DNA of 64,000 bases from Parasitella parasitica (GCA_025201805.1 MU619292.1:91107-155106), one strand, 5' to 3'. Shown: positions 1 through 10,905, counted from the first letter of the stretch. Notes: generated by a model from the letters alone, not told the origin. Numbers and translations are program-made.

Positions 1-621
1 AGGATTCATACAAATAGAAAGGTATTTAGTTGATTTTTCTGAGCCATTCCACATCATTCACTTGTTCGTTATACATACCCTCTATGGACAACGTTACCAG
101 CTTATGTATGTATAGAGATATGTGTATTTATATTCTAAACCCCATGCTTGTCCCAGTCTCAAAAAAGACCTAAAGGCTTATAGGAACAATAGAAAATAAA
201 AACCACAAGATCGTCCGTACTATACTCTTCTATTCACATATTTCACTAGGCAAATGAAAGTAAGCACAGTGGGGCATCTGAATTAACTAGATAGTTGTGT
301 TATTGCTTGATTTTATTAGTACATTCGCATTCTTTTGCCTTGTGCGCTGTCCCATCAAAGCATTTCGATAATATGTACCTCTCTAAAAACAAATATGAGC
401 TATTAGTTGGCTAACCATTTTGAAATAGATACCTAGACTATAATACCTCCAAGTTATTTACGATAAAGTTTTGCTATTTATTAATGAAAAATGAAGCGGA
501 TAATTCATATCGATGACGTTGCTCTTTTTTTTATTCTTTAAACCTTTTTTTATTTTTTCTGTGAGGCGAAATACTTCGCTTTGTTTTTTTATATATTCAC
601 GCAACACACCCTGCTAAATCA
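1..621. other. Intergenic, AT-rich upstream region
   Basis: I see no supported gene here. The last 100 bases before the ATG at 622 are pyrimidine-rich, with T-runs around 525-595, as expected for a fungal promoter and 5' leader. Confidence 0.5.
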
Positions 622-2585
622 ATGTCTCAATTAATTGAAAACTACTGTGAAAAAAGTGATAACCCCAGATTATCTGAATTTGTCTCATTGAACACCAAGT
701 CTCTCGTTCTGTACTTTTACAATAAAGCTATTTCGGATCCACATATGATTCGACAAGAATTGTCATGCGGACTCATAAAATATAGCAATTCTCATTCTAA
801 TATGGTTTGTTTCAATATCGTCTTGTTCCTAAAGAGCCACAACCGATAAGTTATTGTGAACTTGTAGGTCATTTCAAACGACAAAAATTCTGTTGACTGG
901 TTAGAATTGTCAAATAAAGTCAAGCAAGTATGCATTAGTATTCAAATAAGTTATTTGCATAATCACTTAAAATATTCTGTAGTTCAAAGCTTTTTCTCTT
1001 ATCTCTGAAAACGAAAATAATAAATTTCTAGAAGGGGCAAAAGACTTTACCAATAAACCTGTGGTAAGTATAATTTTATATGGTGTTTCTAAGCTTAAAC
1101 TGACGTTTATAACAGGATCCTTTTGCAAATGATTCCAAGTATATTTCACCACTTGTCTTGAAACAAAACATTAAAGATTGGAAAGCAAAAGCTACATATG
1201 TGGATAAACTTCATTTACAAGAGTAATTATGCATTTAAGAAGAACTTGTATATTCTTTTACTTTAACATTATACCCCATTTAGTCTTTTGTATTATTACA
1301 TAATTGATCTAACCAGCACCGACAAAAATAATGGGACTCATGCTGTCTTTGGTGCAAAGCTTGAAGCTGAAATAGAAAAATTCAGAACAAGTTATAAGCC
1401 CGAAAAAGATATTGTGAAGCTGACAAAGGAATTAATAGGATTAATTGTAAGGCTTGTTTTTTTTTATAAGCGGAATCGAACTAAATATAGGTTATAGAAA
1501 CCGAGCAGCACTTCTCCTCGTTCTGATGATGATCTGCAAGAAAGACTGAAATTTGCAAAAGCAAGTATTACTACAATTATCGACGAAGAAAGAAGAAATA
1601 ATATGAAAGCAATCGTTAAAACTTGCAAAGTATAGTAAGTACCATACTCAGCTACAAGCTTTGATCAATTTTTAACATAAATTACAGTGTTAAATTAGAA
1701 AAAGAAAAGATTAGATTATATGAATCAGGAACGAATGAAGCAACTTATTTAATGTGTTACTTAAGGCCTGTGCTATTAGAAGTACTTAAACCTTGTAGTT
1801 TCTTGAAATTTTTATGGTAAGTGATGTGAGAAATGTATAGATGTATGTCTTCAATAATACGAAACTTTTTTATTAGGTGTGAAGCATCATTAAACTGTAA
1901 AAAACGTCAAGAGAATGAAGTTTTATTATTTTCGGACGGCAAGTCAACTACTACAACAAAAATTGATGGTATTATCGTCGATGAAGAATTTGATTTAGAA
2001 GTTGCCATAATTGAAGTGTCCGGACCAAACTGGAAGGTGAACACGACCCATTTTTTTGAAGACAAAAAAAAACTAGCTAAAAATATGAAGTCTATGTATG
2101 AAACTATTATTGACGTTAAAGATAATCCATGCATTGTTTCCAAAAAGGAAGTAAAGGTTTATGGTTTTCATGTCTATTGTAAGTCATTATTCTATCCTGC
2201 TATAATATTTCAGTTGCTAAATATTGTTTCGATATAGTAAATATTCTTTATGTCTACAGTCTTTGGCAACCAAGAGATGGATCGTATATTTTTAACTTGG
2301 AATTTAAGTTAAAACTTTGTCATCGCAAAGTTATTATTCACTCTCTCCCTGCTCTCCTCTCTCATCTTTGGCTTGTTCGTGTATGTATAATAATATTTGT
2401 CTCTCTTGTCTAAATTCACTTTTACTGAACTCTTTTTTTTATAGGACTTGTTGCGAAAGCAACATGATCAACTTTTTAATTATATTTATGAAAATGAACC
2501 TTCTCCTGAGTCATCTTACTGCGGTTCTGATGCTGAAAGGCCCAATGTATCCCCCAAAAAAAAACAAAAAACTAAGAATGTTTAA
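622..2585 (+). CDS. Ten-exon orphan protein, probably a Mucorales-specific family
   Basis: Exons by frame closure: 622-804, 868-927, 983-1063, 1116-1222, 1284-1446, 1498-1634, 1688-1816, 1877-2182, 2260-2380, 2445-2585. Together they give 475 aa, and all ten join in phase with short introns. No signal peptide or membrane segment is seen. The middle carries a WCEASLNCKKRQ block followed by DGIIVDEEFDLEVAIIEVSG. The C-terminal end is basic (SPKKKQKTKNV) and could be a nuclear localisation signal. The exon 8 donor (GTCATT at 2183) is weak, and the obvious GTAAGT at 2180 does not keep frame, so that junction is the least certain. I do not recognise a named family. The layout resembles large orphan families annotated in Mucorales, and the D...E-x-S pattern hints at a PD-(D/E)XK-like fold, which is only a suggestion. 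Confidence 0.7.
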
Positions 2586-3119
2586 TAAGGTTATAACAAT
2601 ATACGCGCACAAATATTTTATTTATAAATAAAAACGGCCCTTCTAAAGTATGATAATACATATATTTTTAATCCTAATGTTTAAACAAAAGACAAGTAAA
2701 ACGGTGTTTTATCTATACATGATGTTAATTGAGTAAATGCTCGAGAAAAATCAACCCGCCTTTTGAGAATAAAAAAAAACCCGCCCTTTGGGTTATCAGA
2801 AACCGTCCTTAGGGTTATAGGAAACCGCCTTTTGAGATTTAAAAAAACGTCCATTGAACAAATTTATCACTCACCTATTTTTCTAAAAAACCGCCCTTTG
2901 GCATTGGAACGACTGTATAACAAATTCACACACAAACATGTTGAGAATTTCATCATCTACATGTCCAAAGCCTCATTAGACTTTCAATAAGGACGTTATA
3001 TATGAGGTGATTTAAACGCGTAGTGCCTATTTTTAACTGACTGAATTGATCAAACCTTAATACGTCTCTAAAAAAAAATAACGGAATGATTTATTAAATT
3101 ATAAATGCAAAAAAGATGA
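2586..3119. other. Intergenic between convergent genes, with tandem repeat
   Basis: This is the 3' flank of the orphan gene and of eIF3b. It holds a degenerate tandem repeat (listed separately) and otherwise no coding signal that I can support. Confidence 0.5.
2756..2905. repeat. Degenerate ~22-bp tandem repeat
   Basis: At least four imperfect units are built on the pattern AAACCGCCCTTTGGGTTAT between about 2756 and 2850. A separate partial unit (AAACCGCCCTTTGGCATTGG) lies near 2888-2907. The core CCGYCCTTNGGGTTAT is shared while the spacers drift. The open frame across it is a by-product of the repeat and not a gene. Confidence 0.7.
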
Positions 3120-5446
3120 TTAATCCAAAATCTCTTCGCTCTCTTCAATGACTTCCTCGACCCATTCTTCGACAACTTCAGATTTGCCATCATCAGCCAA
3201 TTGAACTTCCTTACCAAGAGCCTTGCGTTCTTCCTCGAGTTTACGCTCAGCAGCCTTTCTCCAGGCATACCATTCCTCGAAAGCCTTTCTGCGCATAGAG
3301 TGAAGTTTAGCAGCAGCAGCATCCCCAAAGGCAAGATCATCTTCGTCGAATTGCTTAGAGTATTGACGAAGATTCTTCTTGATTTTCTTTTTCTGCTCAG
3401 AAGACAACAAGCTCTGAGGACGAGGACGCCACAACAATTGCTTGAAATTTTCAACGTTTTGCTTGAATAGGAGTTGGCCTTTGAAATCCCAGATACAGAA
3501 ACCATGGTCAGCAGATTGGCGCCACATGCTGGACCCGGTAACGACATAACGGCCAGTAGGATCCCACTCAACATCACTTACCCCGTAGTGCTCCTGAGTA
3601 GACAAAAGTTGAACAGTGGCTCCAGGATCATTTTTATCCTTCTTGTCGCTGGCAAGAGGCTCGAAATCGACATTGTAGAATTCCAGATCAGAAACAGTGG
3701 ACGAGCGCAAAGTAGCCAGAACAATGTTATGACCCTTGGGAGACCAGAAGAGGTAGTTGGCAGACTTTTTGCTGAGGGTCTTCATCAGTTTGAATCCGGT
3801 GGTAGCCTTCTTGGATGTGTCAAGGTAAAAGAATTTAACGTCGGTCTTGAAAGAAGTAGGTGCTTGGCCATGGGTGGGAGTGACACCATAGGCAGGGTCA
3901 CTGGTGGTGATGGTAGCAAAACGCTCTCCATAAGGCTCCCAAGCAAAGGCAATCATGGGATCTTTCAGTTCGATAGTTTCAACAGGAATGTTCTTTTGGT
4001 TGACGCGGAATATTTCAATGTTGGCATATGTAGACTTTTTGGTCTTTGTATGACGATCCACCTTGACAGCCAAGAAGTGGCCTTGATTTTGCCAGTAGAG
4101 CTTACATTCAGAGACATTGAATAAATTCTTGGTGGCAATAACTTCCTTGGAAGGAATCGCCATCATAGAAACACGAGCAGGCTGGTTACCGATTTCAGGG
4201 GTCCAATAAGCCAAAACTTCTTCCTTTTGGCTAACCTTGGGATCAGAAGAATTATCTCTGGCAGGAGACCATTCAAAATCAACGATACCAGGAGCCTTGA
4301 TAGACTTCTTACCTACCAAACCCATAGAAGGAGCCTCGTAGACAGACAGCTGTTGGCCAGGAACAACACGTGCGAAATACTTTTCGGAAGCAGACCACTT
4401 GAACATGGGCCAACGCACAGTCTTTTGTTCGTCGCCAGCAGTTTGAACAAGAGGGAATGAACGCAACAACGAACCTGTCTTGATGTCCCAGATAATGACT
4501 TGGTTGCCTTCATCGTGCTCGCCGAAAGGATGACCACTTTCGGGCAATCTATCTAAACTGATGGGCTCGTTCGACCAGGTGACGAGATAGCGCTCATTAG
4601 GGGAAAAGTCTATCAATTTGACGCCGGGATGAACAAAACGGACAATCTTGTTCCATGAGGGGCCGCCCCAAAGAGCAATTCCCTGAGTATGGAATGTGGA
4701 GAGATAGGAGCCCTTGGGAGACCATTGAACATAAGTCTCGGTCCAGTTCTACGGATGCAAATGAGTAAACTAGACACGCAGACACAAGTTTCGATGATTG
4801 CACTTACCGTCCTTGAGTAGACGTGCTCAGGAGATTCAGCCTTTCTGTTCCAGAAGATGGAAACATCATCACCTCTATACATGACGAATTGATCGCGAGC
4901 TTGGAGATCCATCAAAGCGCTCTTCAAGTGCTCTTTGGGTGCGTATTGTTCAATTTGAGGCTCGACATACTCTTCATTCATGTCATTGTACTTTTCGACA
5001 TCGGTAAACTTGTTGACAGACAGAGTAACGTTTTTACTCAACTTGTGGCCGTCTAATTTTTTGACAGCAGCATGAGCAGACTCGGGCGATTCAAAATCAA
5101 TAAAAAGATAGCTATGGAAACAAACGCGCGCAAGTATAAACGTTAGTAACCTGGCTGTGCGATAGGGGGTGAATGCTTACCCTGAGCTGGCTTTTTTGCC
5201 GTCATTATTGGGAGTCATGGGCATCCAGATACCATTTTCTTTAATGTCACCGGCATTCTTTGTAAAGAGCTTGGTCAAAACAGTCATTAGCTTTTCTTCC
5301 TTGGCTTCATCAACGATAGGGGCACCATCGACAACGACGATTGTATCGAAATCGCTTTCGGCCGAGATCTGATGTTTCTCATAAATGTCGTCAAAGTTAA
5401 TATCTTCTTCACGTTCGGGAAGAGTTTTCCAGTCAACACCTGGCAT
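3120..5446 (-). CDS. PRT1: Eukaryotic translation initiation factor 3 subunit b (eIF3b/PRT1)
   Basis: Scaffold subunit of eIF3, which binds the 40S ribosome and organises start-codon scanning in the cytoplasm. Exons 5181-5446, 4808-5111 and 3120-4748 join in phase to 732 aa, the usual fungal length. An N-terminal RRM (about residues 40-125) includes FDTIVVVDGAPIV and, split across intron 1, YLFIDFESPESAHAA. It is followed by the WD40-like propeller (residues about 190-620: IDFSPNERYLVTWSNEP, ECKLYWQNQGHFLAVKVDR, VEWDPTGRYVVTGSS). The C-terminal charged helix (FEEWYAWRKAAERKLEEERKAL) and acidic tail match the eIF3i/g-binding end of the family. The start is the ATG at 5446, giving MPGVDWKTLPERE; the longer open frame upstream is not conserved-looking. 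Confidence 0.95.
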
Positions 5447-6418
5447 ATTTATATATAATATATGATTAAGAGTTGGATTTGATAAAGATGGATATCTTGA
5501 AAAAAATATTATTGAAAACAGTGACCGGTGCTGGAAGAAGATGTTGAGCCTATTCATGACAAGATCAGGTCTGTGGCTTGTCTATGGTGCAATCACCACT
5601 GCTAACTTGTTACCAATGCCTCGGATTTGACTTTGACTGATTGATTGTGGTATTTTATGGCCTCATATTGAGTTTATTTAATCACAATCTTGATACAAAA
5701 ACAATCTTTAAAATACGGTATTGTTTTATCAGGCATATAACCACACAATGCCTTTAGACGCAGCTTTATTTGGAATGCGTTGTATGGATTTACTTTTTCA
5801 TCTAGGCATTTTTGGTTGGCGTTAGTTAACCTCTCAACTTTGCCTAGATCGTGCATTTACAGCACTGTTGATAACAGATATCAGGTATTCAAAACATCGC
5901 ATAGCGGCCAATGCGATACTCTATGAAAGACGACATCGAATGAGCCAGTTTGTTTAACTGCAAGAAATGTATCTAAGAAGGGCTGCTGACCTGAATACAT
6001 TGGATTCCTTATTTGACAACTGCAAAGTACTGCAAGTACTGAAAGTGATGATAATACTTGTGTTTGCGCCATTAGACCCTCAACTGCACAAAACTATCTT
6101 ATCCACCCAGCGCGATGTTCGATTTTGTTGCATCGATTTTAAAATATTCAGTAAATATTTAACCTCTAGGCAAGATATGCTTCAAATTGATAGAAGACAC
6201 ATAAGTAGCCTATATAGTATATAGTAGAGATCAAAAAAGATACAACATCATCTCACCCAAATTTGAATTCGACTCGCTGCATGTCGATTTTCCAAGTAAG
6301 CGTTTTAAAAATTAGTAATAAACTAAAATATTTTTCTTCGTACCACTGCAATTGTTTAGTATACCACTGATAGTTTGAGATTTATTATATACATAATATT
6401 TACAGCAGAAAATTGTAT
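5447..6418. other. Intergenic upstream of eIF3b
   Basis: It includes the eIF3b promoter. Two short ATG-started minus-strand frames (5674-5856, 60 aa; 5881-6072, 63 aa) have no recognisable domain and no clear splice partners, so they are not called. Confidence 0.4.
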
Positions 6419-7072
6419 TTACAATTTCAACTTGTCAGGGTTTTGTTGAGTACTTTTGCGATGCTGAAATACTTTGAGAATGCGTGTTTTGAATTTATTC
6501 ATCGTTTCTCTTGCATAAACATGGCGTTGGTTCTTTTCAGAAGCATTATTTGGATGTAAAAGCGCCGACAATGTTGAGTTTGGTCTACTATCAACCGGCT
6601 GCATGTACGCAAACGTAGGCTGATCATAGTCAATGTCTGTGTTTGTAGCACATGTTGACAAATTGTTCATTAATGAATCTGCAGAGCTGTTGTTTCGAGA
6701 ATGTGAGGATGTAGAAGATAGCTTGTTTTTAGCTTTTTGCCACCAGATGGGAGGACAGGTTGTTCCATTCATCTCGTCCTTAACGGAAGGTCTATAATCA
6801 ACGTCATCGTTTTGAATGAGCAGTTGCAAGCTCAGTCTCCTGTTAGCAATATGATGTTCCTTCTCGGTTAGCTGCATTTTATCTTTTCGGTCGGCAGTTA
6901 TCATTGAGACGGTGCCTTGAGAAACACTACTAAAACTGCGCATTGGGGGTTTGGATTTACTAGTGGAATGGTATAAACAAGATACGGCTGAGCAGACCCA
7001 AAATAATTCAGCTTTTAGCAGTGCTACTGTTATTATCAAGCAGCTAGGTCGATCTCTGTTTGAACGATGCAT
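6419..7072 (-). CDS. Uncharacterised serine/asparagine-rich basic protein
   Basis: Single open frame of 217 aa from the ATG at 7072; the frame opens further upstream only with a TTG. An internal ATG at 6943 (MRSFSSVSQGTVSM) would give 174 aa and removes an odd hydrophobic stretch (CLIITVALLKAELFWVCSAV). Whether that stretch is a real N-terminal membrane anchor is unclear. The body is polar with a run of S/T/N (KNKLSSTSSHSRNNSSADS) and a basic C-terminus (KFKTRILKVFQHRKSTQQN). No domain is recognised. It sits downstream of the F-box gene on the same strand. I tried a splice model removing the hydrophobic part, but it does not keep phase. Confidence 0.45.
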   Translation of the reverse strand: MHRSNRDRPSCLIITVALLKAELFWVCSAVSCLYHSTSKSKPPMRSFSSVSQGTVSMITADRKDKMQLTEKEHHIANRRLSLQLLIQNDDVDYRPSVKDEMNGTTCPPIWWQKAKNKLSSTSSHSRNNSSADSLMNNLSTCATNTDIDYDQPTFAYMQPVDSRPNSTLSALLHPNNASEKNQRHVYARETMNKFKTRILKVFQHRKSTQQNPDKLKL

Positions 7073-7490
7073 TTTTTTCAAGGCAGCAGGAGATTATATG
7101 ACTTGGCATCATTGGTATTTATATGGTAACTGATTTTGTGGCCAAGAATTTCTCATTTTATTTAACTCTACTAGGTACGCGAAAACTCGTAATTTGACGC
7201 TGAAAAGAAGAAATTTTGGTATTATAATCTTCAATATCATAGACTTGCTTGTAATAATTTCTATTCATCGTGAGTTGCCTGTCTTGCGGGTCTTTGACGC
7301 GGCATTATTATGTACCAAGAAATTCTTATACAAAATATACACAAATACTGAAGCATATGCTCTCTATGTCTCTATTCGTTAAAGAGAAATTTATTGTATA
7401 GGATAATAACTTTGTGTTTCTTTCAACTTTATCATACAATCAATACCTAACGTAAATTCAAGGTCAAGTGGGTCTTTATTTTTCATAGCC
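7073..7490. other. Intergenic, nothing recognised
   Basis: About 420 bases between two minus-strand genes. Only a short frame at 7194-7382 is seen, with no coding character. Confidence 0.4.
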
Positions 7491-8732
7491 TCAAAGTCCT
7501 TCAATCTTGACGCAAACAGCGTTGTTGCCTCTAACTTCATGTATAAGGATATTGTAATCGTTATTCTTGAGATATTTGATGACTTTTCTGAAATTTATTT
7601 CTTTTGGAACAGTAAGATAAAGTTCTTTGTGTGGTATTCTTTCAATTGCCGAAGCAATGCGGTTCATGTTGTTCTCCAAATACATATCACTATACAAATC
7701 AACATCGATCGCAATTGTTTCTATATTGGTATATTTGTATAAAAGGTATTCTAGCATTTCTGCAGGACACTGAGATCTGACTATCAACGTATGTAGGCCA
7801 TGCTGCTTTTTCACAGCGAATTTACTCCAAACCAGCATATCTTCAATATCTCCAGTAACATCCCAGCCATGCGTATTCACAGTTAATGTCTTTATATGAT
7901 TGCAGTGAGTTAAAATACTATGCATATTTTGTAGGGTATCATGGATTCCTTCCAAAGTAATGCAAGTAAATGGTTTGAATCTTTTCATACTGTTATATCA
8001 ATAACATGGCAAGGTCTCGCATCAAGATCTCAGATCAGTCCCAGAGTCTTACAGTAAATCATGGATAGTCATGATTTACATTATCCAGCTGTACAGTAGA
8101 ACCCTAGTGTAATGAATGTGTATATAATACATCGAGAGATGTATTGTGAATAAAAGTGTAATTCTTTGGCAGATTTATTTTATCAGACTTTTGACATAAC
8201 ACATACCACCAAACAAAGTCCAGTTAATCTCTTCAGGGCATTCTCCGGCATCAATTGTTAAAGTTTCCAGGCTATCCGTGAAATGCAACAGAAACTTGGA
8301 ATAGGCTCTATCTTGGATGGATGAAACAGTAATCTTTTTCAGTTTTTCGAACTTTGCGGATGATTTGTCAATGATACAGTTAAGCAAAGTGAAAAATTTT
8401 GCGCCGACCATTGTACCAGTCAAAGATTCGATATTAGGCTTGAAGATTAGCGGCACCAATTCTCGTAGCAGCATTGAAATTTCGGCATCTGTACTCTCAA
8501 AGTTCAGATGTCTCATTAGGTTTTGTTTTGAAGGAGTCTTTGTCAATAGCGTATAGAGCTGAAGTATGCCCATTTCTGACCGAATTGTAATTGGACGTCC
8601 AAGCATAGCTCTTTCTACAAGACTATTCCATGATTTGCAAACTAATCTACACGTTGCTGTGTGAGACATGTTGCTGATTTGGTTGAATATATTGATCAAC
8701 AACTCGTCAGGCAATGAACTAATATTTGTCAT
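7491..8732 (-). CDS. F-box protein
   Basis: The N-terminus is a clear F-box (residues 5-45: SSLPDELLINIFNQI ... TCRLVCKSWNSLV), the Skp1-binding module of SCF ubiquitin ligases. The remainder is a leucine-rich-repeat-like body with regular L..L..L spacing (HIKTLTVNTHGW, LHTLIVRSQCPAEMLEYLLY, IETIAIDVDLYSD). The gene is in two open pieces, 8203-8732 and 7491-7989. They join in phase only with a 213-nt intron using the poor donor GTGTTA at 8202; the better donor GTATGT at 8206 puts the second piece out of frame. The result would be 342 aa. Alternatives are a missed small exon, or a gene broken between the halves. Target substrates cannot be inferred. Confidence 0.7.
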
Positions 8733-8774
8733 CTTGTATAAGTATGCAGAAGAAGAGAAAAGGCCTAGTAACTT

Positions 8775-9172
8775 TTAATGTCTGCATCTATCACATTTAA
8801 AGAACGAATCAAACTTCATGCCCTGCAAGTGATTGGCTTCCTCGCAAAAGACAAGAGTTTTTCTCGCATAGGTCCTTTGCTCAGATAGCCAGTCCACTTG
8901 CGACATCCTTCTACTTCGTGGCGTCTTTTCTGGTTCCTGAATCTACACGAAAAAAGCCTTTACACCATGAAGACATCTGCTTTATGGTCGTGTTACTCAC
9001 CGTTCTTGGTGTCATCGCATTGTTCCGTTTAAAGTTCTGTCTCCTGTTTGCGCTTTGTGTCGAGGACCTTTACATCTCTCAAAACTCAGTATAGCGAGAT
9101 GTTGTAACCATGCTCTCCTTACATGATCTTCCAAGTGACATAGCTATCTGGACAGGTCTCACTGGCTTGCAT
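8775..9172 (-). CDS. Small three-exon orphan protein (94 aa)
   Basis: Assembled from exons 9123-9172, 9001-9067 and 8775-8942. All three junctions have good donors (GTAAGG, GTGAGT) and AG acceptors and close in frame. The ATG at 9172 is preceded in frame by a stop. The ATG triplet for residue 17 is split by intron 1. The C-terminal exon reads WLSEQRTYARKTLVFCEEAN, then KCDRCRH just before the stop; the CxxC with flanking Cys and His could bind a metal, but there is no match to a named finger. It ends 43 bases upstream of the F-box gene start, on the same strand. Function is unknown. The model rests on splice logic and codon texture only. Confidence 0.5.
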
Positions 9173-9417
9173 TCGCAAGGTATGGTGCTAATAAATGAGG
9201 ATGTTTTTGTTGCTCTGGGCGCTGCTTACAGTGCACTTTGAAAATATCGTCGACGATATGTCATATACGCTGAGCAATGGATTTCTTCATTCCATATTAC
9301 CATGGTTAGTCTATTTTTTTCTTCTCTTGCTTAAGCAGTGGTTGGGCGTGCCGCTTTTTGCCTATTGATAAATGTTGAATCTCATCTCAATTATAACATT
9401 TGCCTTGCCGAATAGCA

Positions 9418-9560
9418 TTGTATAAAAGACTTTTGGAACCAGGACCAAAACAATCTTGGCCTTCTTTTTAAATCGTCAATGAAGTACCTACGTTTTCCTT
9501 AATAAAATTACTTACGGTCTCTTTTATTTATTGTTTTTGGAAATAACTGTTATATTATGA
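9418..9560. repeat. Diverged direct repeat, copy A
   Basis: It begins TATAAAAGACTTTTGGAACC and continues with CAGGACCAAAACAATC, then a spaced CGGTCTCTTTTATTTATTG and a GGAATAACTCTCA end. The same order of blocks recurs in copy B about 195 bases downstream. The unequal divergence suggests an old duplicated element such as a solo LTR or MITE; no target duplication was identified. Confidence 0.55.
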
Positions 9561-9614
9561 AGGAATAACTCTCAAGATGTTTTTAAAAAAAATAAGGACA
9601 TTGGAGACATAGAA

Positions 9615-9740
9615 CTGTATAAAGGCTTTTAGAAACCAGGGCCAGAGCAATCCCAACTTCCGTGATATAATCGCTTGCAGTCTCTTTATTTGATTGTCTT
9701 AGGAATAATCGTCATCCCTATTGAAATAACTCTCACTACT
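9615..9740. repeat. Diverged direct repeat, copy B
   Basis: It begins TATAAAGGCTTTTAGAAACC and contains CAGGGCCAGAGCAATC, GCAGTCTCTTTATTTGATTG and GAAATAACTCTCAC, matching copy A block by block with small indels. It lies about 360 bases from the tRNA gene. Confidence 0.55.
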
Positions 9741-10091
9741 GGTACTGATACTAAACTTTGAGTCCAAGTTGGCAAAAAAAATTGATTTAATTTGGCATAG
9801 ACGCTGGTTAATTTGGTTATAAGGTATTATTATATGCATAATTACACTTTTTTTTCTTTTTTTTTTTTGCAAAACACTTTTGACAGACATGTCCCCAGTC
9901 GAAATCAAGTTATGCACACAGATCTTATATTTGACCGTTTTAATTATTACAAATATTAAATGGAATACAATAAAGTAATGATCATCTTCTACAGACTTAC
10001 TTGAATCCATTCTAAAACATACATCTCAGCACAAACCACGCAAACTAAAAATCAGGTTCATAGGAACGTCTCACTTAATTGAAAAGATTGA

Positions 10092-10098
10092 AAAAAAG
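10092..10098 (-). terminator. RNA polymerase III T-run terminator
   Basis: An A-run on the plus strand (T7 on the tRNA strand) lies a few bases beyond the 3' end of the Lys tRNA, as expected for Pol III termination. Confidence 0.7.
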
Positions 10099-10100
10099 AA

Positions 10101-10172
10101 GCCCTATGCGGGGCTCGAACCCGCAGCCTTGAGATTAAAAGTCTCACGCTCTACCAATTGAGCTAACAGGGC
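10101..10172 (-). tRNA. tRNA-Lys(UUU): tRNA-Lys (anticodon UUU)
   Basis: 72 nt with no intron. The acceptor arm GCCCTGT pairs with ATAGGGC (one G-T pair). The A box is TAGCTCAATTGGTAGAGC and the B box GGTTCGAGCCC. The anticodon stem TGAGA/TCTCA closes the loop CTTTTAA, giving anticodon TTT. CCA is not encoded, as is normal in eukaryotes. Confidence 0.97.
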
Positions 10173-10214
10173 TTAGATGCCTGTTACAGATGTAAATTGT
10201 TTTTGGTGGTGCTG

Positions 10215-10320
10215 ATTGATCTCCCGCACGTGATCAGAGTCTGAGCCAATTGAAGCTACGTTCCTGAACCTGATGTTGAATTCTAGGAACGTCTCATCTT
10301 AGATATATATATGGAATTAT
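10215..10320. repeat. Diverged repeat beside the tRNA, copy 1
   Basis: It contains CACGTGATCAGAGTCTGAGC, CAATTGAAGCTACG, CCTGATGTTGAATTCT and GAACGTCTCATCTT, which recur in the same order near 10590-10675. A fragment (AGGAACGTCTCACTTAATTG) also occurs on the other side of the tRNA at about 10061-10080. Confidence 0.55.
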
Positions 10321-10587
10321 GCTTCATACTTGAAATAAATCGAACTTTCTTACGTTTAAAAATTCTGTCATATATAATTATTTGCTATTCTATCGCTGAG
10401 ATACCATACCATCCTAGTTATTCGACATAATATACACTTAAACAACAGAAAAACAGTCTAATTAGTCTCGGCATTGACCTGTTTACTGCAAGATCTTTCC
10501 AAAACATCGCTACCAATTTCACAAAACCCGCACCGCAGAGTATCATGCCTGTAGTTGGTATAAGTTAATTTTGTTGTGTTATTTAAA

Positions 10588-10680
10588 TATCCACACGTGA
10601 TCGAAGTTTGAGCCAATAGAAACCATGATTCTGAATCTGAAGTTGAATACTGGGAGTGTCTCACCTTGAACATATACCGT
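10588..10680. repeat. Diverged repeat beside the tRNA, copy 2
   Basis: It contains CACACGTGATCGAAGTTTGA, GCCAATAGAAACCATG, TCTGAAGTTGAATACTGG and GAGTGTCTCACCTTGAAC, aligned with copy 1 at roughly three-quarters identity by eye. Both keep a CACGTGATC E-box-like core. Confidence 0.55.
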
Positions 10681-10886
10681 ATATCGAACTTTATATTTTT
10701 TTGGCATACACATTATTTACAGTTTATTGCTCAGATAGTGTTGTAACCATATAAAGGCTACATATGTCATATCCAACATAGTTACCATGCACGGACCATG
10801 ATATTAATTGTTGATAATTCTTTTACAAATAAGGAATAAGCTACAAGTTGCAATTGGACCTCTTGCTTATTCTAGATCAAATCGCG

Positions 10887-10905
10887 GGATGTCGGGAAGA
10901 CATCC
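10887..10905. repeat. Perfect hairpin, 7-bp arms
   Basis: GGATGTC, then a 5-base loop GGGAA, then GACATCC. Confidence 0.8.

Larger units (their letters stand above)
9173..10100. other. Gene-poor region with diverged direct repeats
   Basis: No supported gene. It contains two copies of a repeat (listed separately) and a T-run that is the tRNA terminator at 10092-10098. Confidence 0.5.

Noticed and set aside
3201-4460. Several plus-strand frames (up to 216 aa) opposite eIF3b
   Set aside because: They are antisense shadows of the eIF3b exon; composition follows the codons of the real gene.
5881-6072. 63-aa ATG-started frame with a hydrophobic beginning
   Set aside because: No cleavage-site pattern or homology clue, no splice partner, and a long frame of this size is expected by chance.
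9699-10010. 103-aa minus-strand frame next to the tRNA
   Set aside because: It overlaps repeat copy B, includes a poly-Lys run from a T-homopolymer and shows no domain.
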